From positions 9,162,934 to 9,226,933 of the forward strand of contig OX377201.1 of the NCBI GenBank assembly GCA_947396885.1: a stretch of 64,000 bases of DNA. The letters are read 5' to 3'. The notes under the pieces were generated by a model that worked only from the letters and a program-made list of their open reading frames with translations, searched no databases and was not told the DNA's origin. Shown here in pieces: positions 43,640 through 55,500 of the stretch. Both the position numbers and the translations under genes were made by a program. The DNA is from Heligmosomoides polygyrus polygyrus (Eukaryota > Nematoda > Chromadorea > Rhabditida > Heligmosomidae). Position 1 is the first letter of the stretch; the number at the start of each line of letters is the position of its first letter.

Positions 43640-44880
43640 ATCGCCGAAACGGACCGCTTACTTCAAACTGTTATAACTCAGCTTAAACAAAACTTTATTG
43701 GTCGATGTAGGAACCACCAGAATCTATACACTCTTGCCAACGAACTTTTAATAAATCTAATCCTTTACAATAAAAAAAGACCACAGGAATTGATGAAATC
43801 AAGGAGGGCACATTCAACATCGGCCAAACGTTTCTGATGCAAATGGGAATCAAGAACTTGGAAAAAGCGAGAGTCAGTCAGGTTTTAGGAAAGGTCGGGA
43901 GAATATGGTATGTGAGGGAGAACTTCGATACCTAAATGGGTCAATTTTCGCCGAGTGATTTGTGAGGTGTGTGGCCTCAGGTTGTTCTGCAACAGGAGCG
44001 GCCCTCCTCTACTCCCGCCACAATTTTTGCAATTTCTCATACATTTGTTTCAAATGGGTGCGTGTAGCGCAGTCGGAGGAGGCGCGACTGTCGCGTGCAC
44101 CCGATACCAGGTTTCTGGTTCGGATTTCCCGCCCAGGCCAGCCAAGCCTTATATCCCTCCGGGGTCTGTGAATTGGTACCACACTTGTCTGGGAAGGATA
44201 AAGTGCTGACTTGTTCATCGGCTGGCCACCGCAAGTCACTGTATGGCCAAATACGCATTCATGTCGCCTCCACGACATCCCGTAGAAGCAGAATGCGCTG
44301 GCGCATCCCAGAAGGGATTGAATAACGCCGTCCTTTATCCTTTATCCTTATCCTTGGTTCAAATCACAGCAGCAAGACTCTGCTGTGACTGCCTGACCAG
44401 GTTGCAAAAAGCTGTAATCGATTACACCTTTACGACAACACAGCCACAAAGCAAGCATAACTTTAAGGGTGAAGGTCGTGTTTAGGAAGGGGTGTTGAGG
44501 GAGCACCTTTACCTACCCAGACAAATCCCCACTTTCTGTTCTGTTAAAGGACCCATTTTTCATCCACAGTTATAATACGCCTTACAAAAGGCTCATTTTT
44601 AAAGCAAACTGGCAGGTTGGAGTAAGTGTCGAAACATGCCAGACGCTGCTCATCGGTCAACTCATCAGGCACCCACTTCGACATATTCTTCGCCTTGCCG
44701 ATTTTCGCCAAATGTCGTGCTACCGTACTATGATGTACGCCGAGGTCCTCTGCTGACACACTTGTATTCGCCTCCGGATTTGCTTCGACGGCTCTCCTCA
44801 AAACTCCATCGTCAAGCGACGACCTGTGCCGACAGCCTTCGATGTGTGACAAGTCTGCAACCAATTCTCCTATACAGGTG
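43640..44880 (-). pseudogene. Mariner transposase interrupted by a SINE
   Basis: The upstream part (44864-44544) encodes a helix-turn-helix segment (EDLGVHHSTVARHLAKIGKA), WVPDELTDEQR and ITVDEKWVL with the first catalytic aspartate, where a stop interrupts. Shifted frames to about 44350 hold GKGAPSTPLPKHDLHP. A SINE occupies 44055-44349. Beyond it, RPHTSQITRRKLTHLGIEVL and HIPYSPDLS (third aspartate) lead to the C-terminus WQECIDSGGSYIDQ and a stop near 43697. The residue at the second aspartate position reads as N. Frameshifts and stops make it dead. Confidence 0.87.
44055..44349 (+). repeat. tRNA-derived SINE copy nested in a mariner element
   Basis: Full length: GCGTGTAGCGCAGTCGGAGG head, CCTTTATCCTTTATCC tail. 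The short direct repeat TTCAAAT on both sides fits a target duplication, showing the SINE inserted after the mariner. Confidence 0.92.
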
Positions 44881-44989
44881 GATTGGAAGGCTTGGGTAGT
44901 TAAGATAGGAAAATAGGATTCGAACCACGGATCGATCAGGAGTAGGCAGTCAGCGTACTCTGTGCTGCCTCATACGCCCTAACTTAGGG

Positions 44990-45394
44990 TTTTTTAAAGG
45001 CTTCCGCAAACTTTTGTGGCAAAGCGGGTGCCCTTTCCTTAACCATAGGGCACGGGCGCAAAATTTGCCACTGGCGATGAACGTCTGCAAGCGGTGCCGT
45101 ACCTCAGCCGCACACTTTTGCGGCAACGGCGGCGGCGCCGCAAGTGCGGCAGCGGCAATAATGCTTTACACCATTATTACCGCCGCAGCGTTCTTTCTGC
45201 CTGCGCTCTAGCCGATAGCGGCAGGGATCGATAGAGCATGGAGAAAGGGCGGGAAAGCGATTAGGAGCAGCAGGTCCCGACTAAAAAGGGCACAGACCCT
45301 CCGCCGCTTGCCGCCAGCAAAACTCGACTGTGCGTGAGCGGCGCGGCACACGAGTTTTGTCGCCCGCGGCTTGCCACAAAAGTGTGTGGAGGCC
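44990..45394. repeat. PIF/Harbinger-like MITE (CACACTTTTGTGGC family), composite
   Basis: AAAGGCTTCCGCAAACTTTT and GTGGCAAAGCGGG at the left, inverse TTGCCACAAAAGTGTGTGGA with GGCC and then TTA at the right. The GC-rich core contains further inverted blocks. Confidence 0.65.
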
Positions 45395-45589
45395 TTAAGT
45401 ATCGCGGTTGTTGTTGCCTAGGAGGTCCTCTCGTCGGTGGTTATCAGGATCTTCTCGGATCCTCTGTTCGCATTCCTCTTTCGTAGAGTGCCACGCGGAT
45501 TTCGACCTTGCGGATCTTGCGCGGTTACGGTGTTCCTCGAACTCAACATTGGAAAAATAAACCTTTATGTTAATGTTTAACACATTTGT

Positions 45590-45800
45590 TTAAGCCCGGA
45601 GCGGCTGGTAGAGAGGCTCTATGTTGTTACAGGATGTTTTGTTGCGATCAAAACTCTTGCGCCAGGCGGGATTCGAACCCGCATCTTCTGCTCTCCGGGC
45701 AGCGATGTTCGCCTTACACTACCGGCACTGTTTCACAGCACATAACATCCGCGATATCTCCGAGGTCTGTCAGCACCCACATGCGATACGGGATTTATGT
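45590..45800 (-). repeat. tRNA-like foldback element copy, partial
   Basis: ACACATTTGTTTAAGCCCGG and AGCGGCTGGTAGAGAGGC match the arm of 39213-39502. They are followed by TGCGCCAGGCGGGATTCGAA (T arm) and TACACTACCGGC. The other arm is diverged or missing. Confidence 0.82.
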
Positions 45801-46289
45801 TAATGATTTTACATTTAAAACGAGCGAATAATAAGCTACAGTTGATGGGCAAAGTATGTTGGACGCAGTAGATGGCAAAGTATGCTGGATGGCCAAAAGG
45901 TATGTGACAAGTAAGGCGTATTAGACAGACAGGCTTTAATTTTACAGGCTACATTTAAAGCCTTAAACATGCAAGGAATCAAAGAGGTGAGAAATATACG
46001 CGGCCACTCGGGAGGCGACCCTGCAGGCGAATGGGTTCCTTTGTTTACGCTACAGTGGCCGAGAGGGGTTACGATCCACAAAGAAACAGCTGGAAGTTTC
46101 GGCTACAGTGAGGCGAGGACGGAAGACATGCTAAATGATCAGCATAGAAAAAGCATGAAAGCGGCGCCAATAATCTCAATACGGCCTATTGATTGAACAA
46201 TTGGAAACTTGAAAATTTTGGACAGTTAGCCAGGAGCCAGATGACTGGTAACAGCGACCCAAGTGTCGCTATATTAGAGCCGATTTAAA

Positions 46290-46420
46290 AATACTTCAGG
46301 TACAGCGCGGCGCGGCGTCATGAAATCTACCCGTATGGATTGGGCGGCGCAGACGATCAATACCGGTAGCTCTCATAAAACCGCGCTGCTCCGCGGCCGA
46401 GGTATAAATCCTGCCTAAGC
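46290..46420. repeat. Short GC-rich palindromic repeat
   Basis: GTACAGCGCGGCGCGGCGTC and its rough inverse CGCGCTGCTCCGCGGCCGAG with GTATAAATCCTGCC. It resembles the CGGCGCGGCACCA MITE group but is diverged. Confidence 0.45.
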
Positions 46421-46429
46421 AACACGCAA

Positions 46430-48690
46430 TGTCAGTTTGTCTCTCACTCAGACACAGATTTCCACGCGTAAGATGATTTTTCCAAGTATGTTGTTATGTT
46501 GGTTTGTTTATGTTCTTATCTTTTTATAACCCTTCTTTGTTTTAACCCCTTGTTGGCATTGTGCGTTTTGTTATATGCTATTTTGGGTTTACAAAAAGCG
46601 TTCTCTTAACGTCTAGAAGGCTATATTCTACCATGAATCCTAGTATCGATTGTGCCTGAAGCCGCCAAGCCGAAAAATATTTTTAGAAAGCCCTATAGTA
46701 CGCTTTCCAATGTCAACTTGATTCGCGCTGCCCAAGAAGTCAATCCGAAAGAAGCGAAACAGGCCAGTAATGATGAGTGAACGTAAAAAACCCATGACTT
46801 CAATTTCCTCTCTGGGAACATGGGCATTTCTATTTCCTGCCCTCCCAGAGGGATACAAATGCACCCAACGTTATGTCGTGATGTGCTATCCTGTGACTAA
46901 AAAGATACAAAGTGATAGGAAATCAACTAACTACATAATTCCTTATCATAACCTCATCATGTAAATGGAGGAAGCTCATTCTTCTTCACCGCTCTCTGTA
47001 CTCGGTATGCAAAACAAAAATAGGGATGGTGAGGAGGAAGATAAGCGACTGAGCCTGAACAAGGTGAGACTTAGCATTTCATCAGCTTTGGTGACTGTTT
47101 TCGACAAACCCACGCCAAGGTGATATGAAGAGCTTCATAGTATGAAGTTGTTGTTCTGAAAGATGAGCGAAGTTCAAGCCTTTTGAGAGTTGTGAGCAAG
47201 ACACTCCTTTCTGACACATACAGCATTGCTGTCAAGTTCCAGTATTTGCTAAATAATGTGTTGTCGACTGATTGATTGGTTGTGGTATGGCAATACGTAC
47301 ATCCGCTCTGGAGTGAGGCGCTGACCATTGCCTTTCTGGGCGCAATGATACCACGGGGGCAGCCCACGGCTTCGACCGACTTAAGCGTAGCGCGTATGAT
47401 ATGGTGACGTGGAATTTCCCATATTGTACGCAAACTGACGCGTACATACGTGTAATGCAGGTTATAGCGAGAGGGGCCTTTGTCAAATGGGTAAAATCTG
47501 GTTCAGATGTGGGCTGGCCCCCTCATAGTAGCATTGCGCACCTTTCTGTGTGAAAGGTAGAGGATGCATAAAGCAATTGGTCCTAATGGACCGACGGGCA
47601 GGTCATTCCAGATCTATCCTAGTTCAGGGGACCACATGACTAAAAGGCATTATATGTAACAAATCTACTTGAGACGTACCGAGCGGCTCCTACAGAACAA
47701 CATGAGACCTAAACAAGAAAAGTCATGCAGAAAAAAAAACGAAAAAATTACATTTGTTACGGTTGTAAGCAGGCAAAGTTGTGTTCCCTCCTCACCATGT
47801 TAGATCCTGGTTATAACATGTCAACCGGCAGCCAGCACGCGGCATGTCTCCATTCTTTCCACGCCGAGACGGTTGTAGACCACGGCGATTTTTTATTTTT
47901 TTTTCGTTTGTTCGCTCGTTTTCGGTGTCTTTTAGGTTCCAGCTCGTTCTCTAGAGGCCGCTCGGTAAGTTTCAATTCATTTTGCTGCCTACTTTTTAGT
48001 TATGTGCCCCCCCCCCGGACTAGGATAGATCCGGTCATTCCATCTGGTCTACCAAGATTGGAAGTAAACTCTTTTTCAAAGACTACACATCCCTCACACT
48101 TACGAGAAAGTCTTTTCTTGCAACTTCTAGCCGGAACTAGCCACACAGTAGTCTTTGTTCCGCATTCTCGCAGTGACTCCCTCTGACCAGGATAGATCCC
48201 GCGTTAAGACTATCAAACTAATTTGGCACGTCTTCGAACCGCCAGATCGCTCAATCCCGACGCCACCTTAAGTCACGTATTCGGATTGCCCCAATGCTAT
48301 ACTGATGGGCAGTCATAGGTCTATCGACAAGACTACGATAATTAGTTTCCGAATTCTATTAAGCTGCTTTCACACTGCCGTTTCTGCTGTTGCGCAACCG
48401 ATGTCGTAATGATGAAGCATACCGCAGAGGAGCAACAACACCGAATTATAAAACTCAACCAAATTTGCTGCCACCGTAATCCAGTGTGATATGGAACATC
48501 TGAAAAAACTTAAGCTAACCCATACGCTGTAGAGTTCTACAGTAAGGCCTCCTATTTTCGTTTCGGGAACCGGAACGTCTAAAACGGGGCGGCATGTGGT
48601 GACATTATCGGGTGTAAGCAGTTTTGGAGGTAGCCAACGACCCGAACACCGCCCGCTATCAAGTTTAGCGATGTAATCACGACGTAATCA
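46430..48690. other. Intergenic, nothing firmly recognised
   Basis: No exon with paired splice sites and no known domain was seen between the ELAPOR-like promoter region and the kinase. Open frames of 120 codons (47071-47433, minus) and 153 codons (47725-48186, plus) have no recognisable motifs. The motif GGACTAGGATAGATCCG near 48017 recurs at 20553, so a repeat end may lie here. Confidence 0.4.
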
Positions 48691-48699
48691 GTCCTACAG

Positions 48700-48843
48700 T
48701 ACCTCCAAAGATGTGTTCGACGCCTTCCGACGCCGATCGACGCGACGGCATGTATAGTCGCCAAATTGATCGATCGCATCGCTCACCAATGCGGTCACAA
48801 TACGTCGCGTCGCATCGCTCGGCGTCGAAGTATAAACGAGGTC
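48700..48843. repeat. PIF/Harbinger-like MITE (GCCGAGCGACG family), left end degraded
   Basis: The right end CGCTCGGCGTCGAAGTATAA with ACGAGGTC abuts TAA (48844-48846). The core has CCAAATTGATCGATC and its inverse. Confidence 0.65.
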
Positions 48844-48846
48844 TAA

Positions 48847-49110
48847 AGGCCCCCACAGAGTTCTGCGGCAGCGCCGCGGCCCTATGCTTAACCATAGGGC
48901 AGAGACGCAGAGCTCGCCGCCGGCGGCGTCCCTGCCCTATCCTTAACTATTGCGCCGAGCCTTAAAAGCCGCCACAGAGTTCTGCGGCGACGCCGCTCGC
49001 CGCAATGGTTAAGGATAGGGCAGGGACGCCGCCGGCGCGAGCTCTGCGTCTCTACCCTATGATGAAGGATAGGGCAGCGGCAACGCCGCAGAACTCTGGG
49101 AGCCTTTAAC
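48847..49110. repeat. Two PIF/Harbinger-like MITEs (AGAGTTCTGCGGC family), adjacent
   Basis: The first begins AGGCCCCCACAGAGTTCTGC after the TAA shared with its neighbour. The second runs from AGCCGCCACAGAGTTCTGCG (about 48967) to CGCCGCAGAACTCTGGGAGC (about 49103). Both carry CCCTATGCTTAACCATAGGG-like inner palindromes. Confidence 0.75.
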
Positions 49111-49494
49111 GCCGTCAACGGCCCAGCTTTCTTTGTCCTTAACCATGCGCAAAATTGTATTGGGCCTGAGATATTTGCATTTTGTTATTTCCCAGAGAGA
49201 GGCGATTCTGCTCATATACAACACTTGGGCTGTTTCTACCTAACATTGTGATAGTCTCCTGGTAAGGTCCCGTGCGAAACGGAGACCAAACCTCACTTTC
49301 TCTGATTCTTCCCCTTATCCGCTCAGTTTAATTAGATCGGAAGCATCATGCTATCAGCACCATGCTATCATTCTTTCCTTCGGAAAAAGGAGGAATACAC
49401 GTCCATAACCGCGTATTCTACAGCTGCTAAACAACCTCAATCGCTACAGAGAGGAAAGATCTTATAATGAGCACAAGTGTATAAAATCTTTCAG
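49110..49494. other. Region upstream of the first kinase exon seen
   Basis: No feature was recognised. A promoter or an N-terminal kinase exon could lie here or further left; none was identified. Confidence 0.35.
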
Positions 49495-49578
49495 GGACTA
49501 CATCTCAAAGGAAGCAAGGACACTTTCATCGTTCAGGAACTGCTGGGTGAAGGAGGCTGCGGGGCCGTATATAAGTGT
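49495..49578 (+). CDS. Kinase exon a: glycine-rich loop
   Basis: Acceptor TTTCAG. It encodes GSKDTFIVQELLGEGGCGAV and YKC. The donor AAGTGT|GTCTCC is weak but keeps phase 0 and normal spacing to the ATP-binding lysine. Confidence 0.82.
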
Positions 49579-52500
49579 GTCTCCCATGACTATCTCATTC
49601 TCAAAATAATGCACACAGAATTGACAAATAATATAATGCTTACATCTTCTTGTTAGAATACCCTCTTCCAATGTGCGTATTCTTTCAGCTGCTACTGCCC
49701 CTGATGCCTCATGTAAATTGGACGAGCCTTGTTGCTAACAATTTGATAAACCAGAGGCTGGATTCATCAACAATTAATCCCGTGGGTATGCGAGGTACAA
49801 GGAGTAGAAATAAGAGATAGAGATGAGTGTTTCATCGTGGGTATCTCTTCCCATTATACCCACGGGATAGTCGTTGATGAATCCAGCCCCAGGAAAATTG
49901 AGTATGTAGGCAATTTGGATTGCTCGGTAAATCTGCAGGCCAATAGTGCTTTTTGGCTTGTTTGAGAATGCTTAGCGCAAGTCTGCAGGATTGTCTCAAC
50001 GCATCTATTTTACTAGCGCTCCGTAGTTGCTCACTGCCTCGCTACTGAAATCTTACAATGATGGAGTACTGAAGAAGATTAATTCTATAATAACTAGGGA
50101 GGGCTTCCGACCTCCTGTGGAACTTCAAGTTGAGAGACCAGGATCATTAAAAAGATCTCGGAATACTGATTACCAATATGGATGTCAAAATTGCAAAATG
50201 AAACTCCTGGAGTTATGATCTACCAAATTTGGTGGCCTGACCGCAGGCTGGCCGTGTGAAAGCGCTGGCGATACAGCGATGAGTCATAGGTGCTCCATTA
50301 GAACAGCTGTGGTGGTAGCGCAGAGGTAGGGCTCGCGCTCGCCACTTGGGCCATCATCGGCTCGATCCCCTTTGCTGCAGGCATTTTTGCACCTCATGAT
50401 TTATCTTCGAAATGACATCTTACTCCAAATTATGACACGTGTTTGATTAAATAGCCGGGGAAAACGGCACTACTGTACTTTCGGGACTCCAGAGGACGAG
50501 GAGAGGTCGAAAAAATTTTCGCTCTAACTTCGCCCAGGGGGTTACTTGGGGTGCTGATCACGAATCCGACATCAGTTTTTGAAATTGCGGCCGATTACGG
50601 TAGGTTACGGTAGGTACGGTGACTAAGGTAATGGTCACCGATTTCGCCCAAACTCCAGCCTAGAACGAAAAACATATGTCAGTTTCGCTCTTCTTTGCCT
50701 GACAGGTTTGGTATAAATTTCTTTATCGCGACCGACGACGATCGATATATTGGGGAAACTGGGAGGTTGCTGGGCATCCGCGTTAAGGAACATCTTGCTG
50801 GAAAGAGGAAACAAAGCTTGTTAACCCCGCTTGGAAAACACCGAATAGAAGCCCACTCCGGTGACGATTTTAATGTGAAGTGCACAGTGTTGTATCATGA
50901 GAGCGAAATAGGGACCAGAAAGGCTCTTGAAGCCTTCTGGATTCACAGGCGCAATCCATCCATGAACAACAGGAACGAGTGCATCTCCATTACCAGTGAA
51001 TTCTTGCCTTTTATCCCTTTGTGTGAGCTATGAGATATCGTATACTGCTTCGCATGCATTCTCAATACCACCGTGCTCGGAGCAGTATATATGACCGGAC
51101 CAGTATGTCTCACTTGCTCCATGGCGACCAGTTGAGCCGGTTCCTTGGCACTGGTGGGATATCGGTGAGTTAGTTGGGGGCGGAATGTGGTCTTTCTTCT
51201 TAACACTCCTAAGGACATGTTGTTCGTATAAGGGTAGACGCGACGTTTCTGACCCAATGAACTCTGCACGATCAAACATTTCGAGCTTCTTTCAGACCTT
51301 GAAAAAGAGGAGTTCGTCGAAACGTCGGTCGCGATAAAGAAATTTATACCAAACCTGTCAGGCAAAGAAGAGCAAAACATAGTTACCAAATGCCCAGGTT
51401 TCAAGAAAGTCGAACTTGGACATTATGTCAGATTCGTTATCAGCACCCCAAATAACCCCTCTAGGCGAAGTTTGAGCAAAATCGGTGATTATGACATTAG
51501 CAGCTCTAGTTACCCATAGCTACCGTAACCTACCATAATCGACCAAATTTTCAAAAAAGGATGTCAGATTCGTGATCAGCACCCCTAATAACCCCTCCCC
51601 CTAGGCGAAGTTTAGACGAAATCGGTGATTATGACATCAGCAGCTCTAGTTACCCATAGCTATCGTAACCTACCATAATCGGCCGCAATTTCAAAAACGG
51701 ATGTCAGATTAAATAACCACCAAATAACCTCGTTGCGTGAAGTTTGTGCGAAATTTTTTTCGACCTCCCGACCTCTGGAGTCCCGAAAGAACAATAGTGC
51801 CGGGAAAGCAATCACACACGTTTGTAAAAATGCTCGAGGGCAAAAAAACTGCAATGGTGACATTTTTATTTACTAATTTTGCACAAATAGAGTTCATTTC
51901 TTACATTGAACAACTGGAGGTATTTCTAACAGTCTTGGCATTTATGGGACAAAGCAAAAAAATATGTGAAGCAAAAATGTAGATAGAATAACGTATGTAT
52001 GATGAGAAAGCCAAAAATGTCGTTGATCTGCTGCTTTTTCTTCACTCACTTTGTCCTTTTCACCTACAAAGGAGGTGTCCATTCTTCTCGCAGAATTTGG
52101 GGTCCCAAGCAACAACGATGCATCAACTCCTGTAGAGAAACTATCGCTAGAAGGTTCACAGCTACTCTACAGACATTTTTTACAAACTTGTGTGAGTTTT
52201 CTCAGCTATTTAATTAAATACTTAGCATAATTTTAAATAAAAAAGTCATTTCGAAGATAAATCATGATCTGCAAAAAAGCGGCAGCAATCGTGACCGAAC
52301 CATCACGTCATACGTGATAAGCGGCAGCACTACCTCTACTCCACCGACGTAGCCGAGTGACACTCTTACGGAGCCCCTATGACTCATTGCTCTCGTGCCA
52401 GCTCATTCGTACGGCCAGCCTGAGGTCAGACCACCCAACTTCATCAGGTCATAACTCCCTCAGGAGATTTATTTTCCAATTTTGACACCCATATTCGTAA

Positions 52501-55500
52501 TCAGCATTCCGCGCTCTTTTTAAAGATGCTGGTCTCAACTTGAAGTTTCGTGGAAGGACGAAAAGTTTCCCTGTAAGATCTTATCAGGGAATTACCTAAA
52601 GTGTAGGTCTGAACAAGCAATCCGATTCATATGCGCAGAAGCGCCACCCTCTCAGAAATAACACTGTGCAAGTATCTCGACGCGAGCACAACTTTGAGCA
52701 GAGTTACGGCCCGTGGAAGCTGCCCCATTCAAACGGACTAATGAAACAAGCGAGAAGGTTGGTATCTTATCACCTTCAAGTTCATTGTTCTCTTGAATCC
52801 TTGCGTCGACGGGGCGGCCGAGTGGATAGTGTGGCAGACTTACGAGCGAAAGATTAGGGGTTTGGATCCTGCATGGCACATGTCTTTTGCATTTTCACAA
52901 TGGTAGAGGTCCATACGCTGATAGTAGAGATGGTAAACACAGGTTAACATGTTGTTAACCCTTATGAAGGAAAAAGGTTGGTGTCACCATAACCCGTATC
53001 AATGCGAACATAGCCTATACAGTGGCTTGCTGTGTCCAATCGATTGACATGTAAAAGTTTATCCTTCCGAAACAAGTCTGATGCAAAATAGGGGTGGAAG
53101 ACCTGTATTTAGTCCTCGTGAGGCCAGTACCAAAACCGTGAGTTCTGGGTACTCCACATGTGGAGCTGGACTGGTACGTTTCATGTTTCATGCTTACATA
53201 GGTGTAACGGAGATGGAGTTTCTCGGGGGCATCCCGAATTCAGGGTCCCTGTGTCGGGTCCTGTCAAACCATAAAGGTCTAGGTCCTATCAAACCAGAAA
53301 GGTCACGATTTCGATAACACCAATCTTTAGTCNNNNNNNNNNNNNNNNNNNNNNNNNNNNNNNNNNNNNNNNNNNNNNNNNNNNNNNNNNNNNNNNNNNN
53401 NNNNNNNNNNNNNNNNNNNNNNNNNNNNNNNNNNNNNNNNNNNNNNNNNNNNNNNNNNNNNNNNNNNNNNNNNNNNNNNNNNNNNNNNNNNNNNNNNNNN
53501 NNNNNNNNNNNNNNNNNNNNNNNNNNNNNNNNCTCGAAGGTGATAAGATACCAACTTTCTCGCTTGTTTCATTAGTCCGTTTGAATGGGGCAGCTTCCAC
53601 GAGCCGTAACTCTGCTCAAAGTTGTGCTCGGGTCGAGATACTTGCACAGTGTTATTTCTGAGAGGGTGGCGCTTCTGCGCATATGAATCGGATTGCTTGT
53701 TCAGACCTACACTTTAGGTAGTTTCCTGGTTAGAGGAGCGTGAACAAATACATGACGAATCAAAAAGGGTTGAGTAATTTAATCAGTTTAGAGTAACCCA
53801 GTCAGATCCTTCCGGCAAAATTTATGCGATGAAATGCGAAGTGAAAAACGATCCTAAGCGGGGATCAAGGCTGACAATAGAGGTACATGTTTCTAGCATC
53901 GTCGTACAGAGTCGCAACATGGCTACCAGAACACTGCGAGGCTGACAAGTAATGTGGCACAAATGCGCCACCAAAAGCTACGCGTTTTCAGATGAAGATT
54001 CTGAGGCTTTTTGGAGGACGCAAACACTTTGCTGAATTAATTGATGTAGGCGAAAACAAACAAATTCGTTTCATGGTGATGGAGTTATTGGGCAGGAATC
54101 TTTCCGATCTCAAGAAATCCTTGCCAAGTTCAGTAAGTTATACTACAATGCATTACAATAATGGAAACCAACGCCAATTTTATGATTTCCTCTGATTTAC
54201 TGACCGTTGAAATCCCTCAATTAAGACCAGGGGCCGGATTCATCAACGATTTACAGCAATTTAACAAGGAAAATTACAGCCGAAATCCCTGATAGCGCGG
54301 CTTATCAAGCGATATGGTGAGCGGTAACCCGCGTTATCTGGGCTTTCCGCTGTGAATTCTCTGTTAAGGTTATGTAAGTCGTTAGTGAATCCGACCCCAG
54401 CTGTCTTGACCTTCGTCTGGGCTCGCTCATCCCACCCCCTTTCCAAAAGTTATGGTTAGCTCCCGTGAATGAAGCAGGCGCTAGCTTGATAGCTCGTCAG
54501 TGGAACCAAATCAAGAGACGATTATTGCAGGAAAATCAACAAAGATCAGAAGAAAGAAACTGGGTCTATGTCGTTTCCACGGCCTACCCTGTGTTCCGCT
54601 AAGGCGTACCTTTCTAATTCCGATCGCCTAGGGGCGCGTCTATTTCGCAGCTCGAAGGAAGAAGTCGCCCCAAGTTGACGCGCTGTGCTGCGGCGGGAGT
54701 ATAAGGCCTATGTCATACCTTCGCTCACCCCGAGCGAAGGCGACGAACAGAGCGATGAGCGAAGTCTCTACGCTAGCGTGCAGCTAGCGAATAGGCGCGC
54801 AGTTAATAGCGTTGTGTGCAGCTGCGTCGTAGCATCGCTACCGATGCTGCCCGACGCTCTGCTCAGCTCAGCGACGCGGTCGCATCGGTAGCGATGCCGT
54901 ATCGCTCGAAAGTATGACACCCCGCTAGCGAGGCTTCGCTAGCGGTGGGATGGACAACTGCTACAGGCGTCTGCCCCTCCACAACGTCTGATACCGTCCC
55001 TTCCCCAATTATGTTAGTTGTCCATCGCCTTCGCTAGCGAAGAGCGATGGTATGACATAGGCCTAAAAGCTCCCTAGCGAATTAACGCCTCCACACAATT
55101 TGCGGCAACCCGACGGCCCTATCTTTAACCACAGAGCAGGGACGCAGAGCATGCCGCCGGCAACAAGTGATACCGTGCCGCGCACTTTTGATTTACGAAT
55201 TTGCGGCAATGGGGGCGCTGCAAATGCCGTCGTGGCAACAATGGCTCGCACCATTATTGCCGCTGCCGCGAGTATGTTCGCGCTGTGGCCGATTGCAGGT
55301 GTCTAGAGCGGAAGGCGATGGAAATGCGGCGGTGAGCTTTGCAGAGCGGCGCGAGATGATACAGAGTCCTCAACGCTCGTCGCATCGTTCATCGCTCTGC
55401 AAGGGAGCGTGACAGCGATCCATCCAGGACCAACGCTAAACACCGCGCGCGGCGCGAAAAAGTATGTCATGCCCGCGATGGGCACGGGAAGCCATTGCGC

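Larger units (their letters stand above)
50090..52560. mobile_element. Large foldback element with tRNA-like sequence in its arms
   Basis: 50115-50295 is an inverted, diverged copy of 52375-52550 (CACGGCCAGCCT…TTTTGACATCCATATTGGT on the complement of the left arm against ACGGCCAGCCT…TTTTGACACCCATATTCGT). TCATGATTTATCTTCGAAAT at 50392 recurs inverted near 52250. The sequence around 50470-50690 recurs inverted at about 51560-51790. A tRNA-like TGGTAGCGCAGAGGTAGGGC…GGCTCGATCCC lies at 50315-50385. The centre holds a Penelope-like fragment. No transposase was seen. It lies in the first kinase intron. Confidence 0.65.

Noticed and set aside
47725..48186. 153-codon plus-strand frame
   Set aside because: No domain, no splice support, and it crosses a homopolymer run and low-complexity TTT sequence.
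51290..51375. Hammerhead ribozyme at the Penelope-like end
   Set aside because: GTCGAAACGTC resembles the GAAA side of the core, but the CUGANGA half was not found nearby.
52805..52880. tRNA-Leu or tRNA-Ser like sequence GGCGGCCGAGTGGATAGTGT
   Set aside because: The acceptor stem does not pair and it sits beside a repeat arm; it is most likely repeat-derived.
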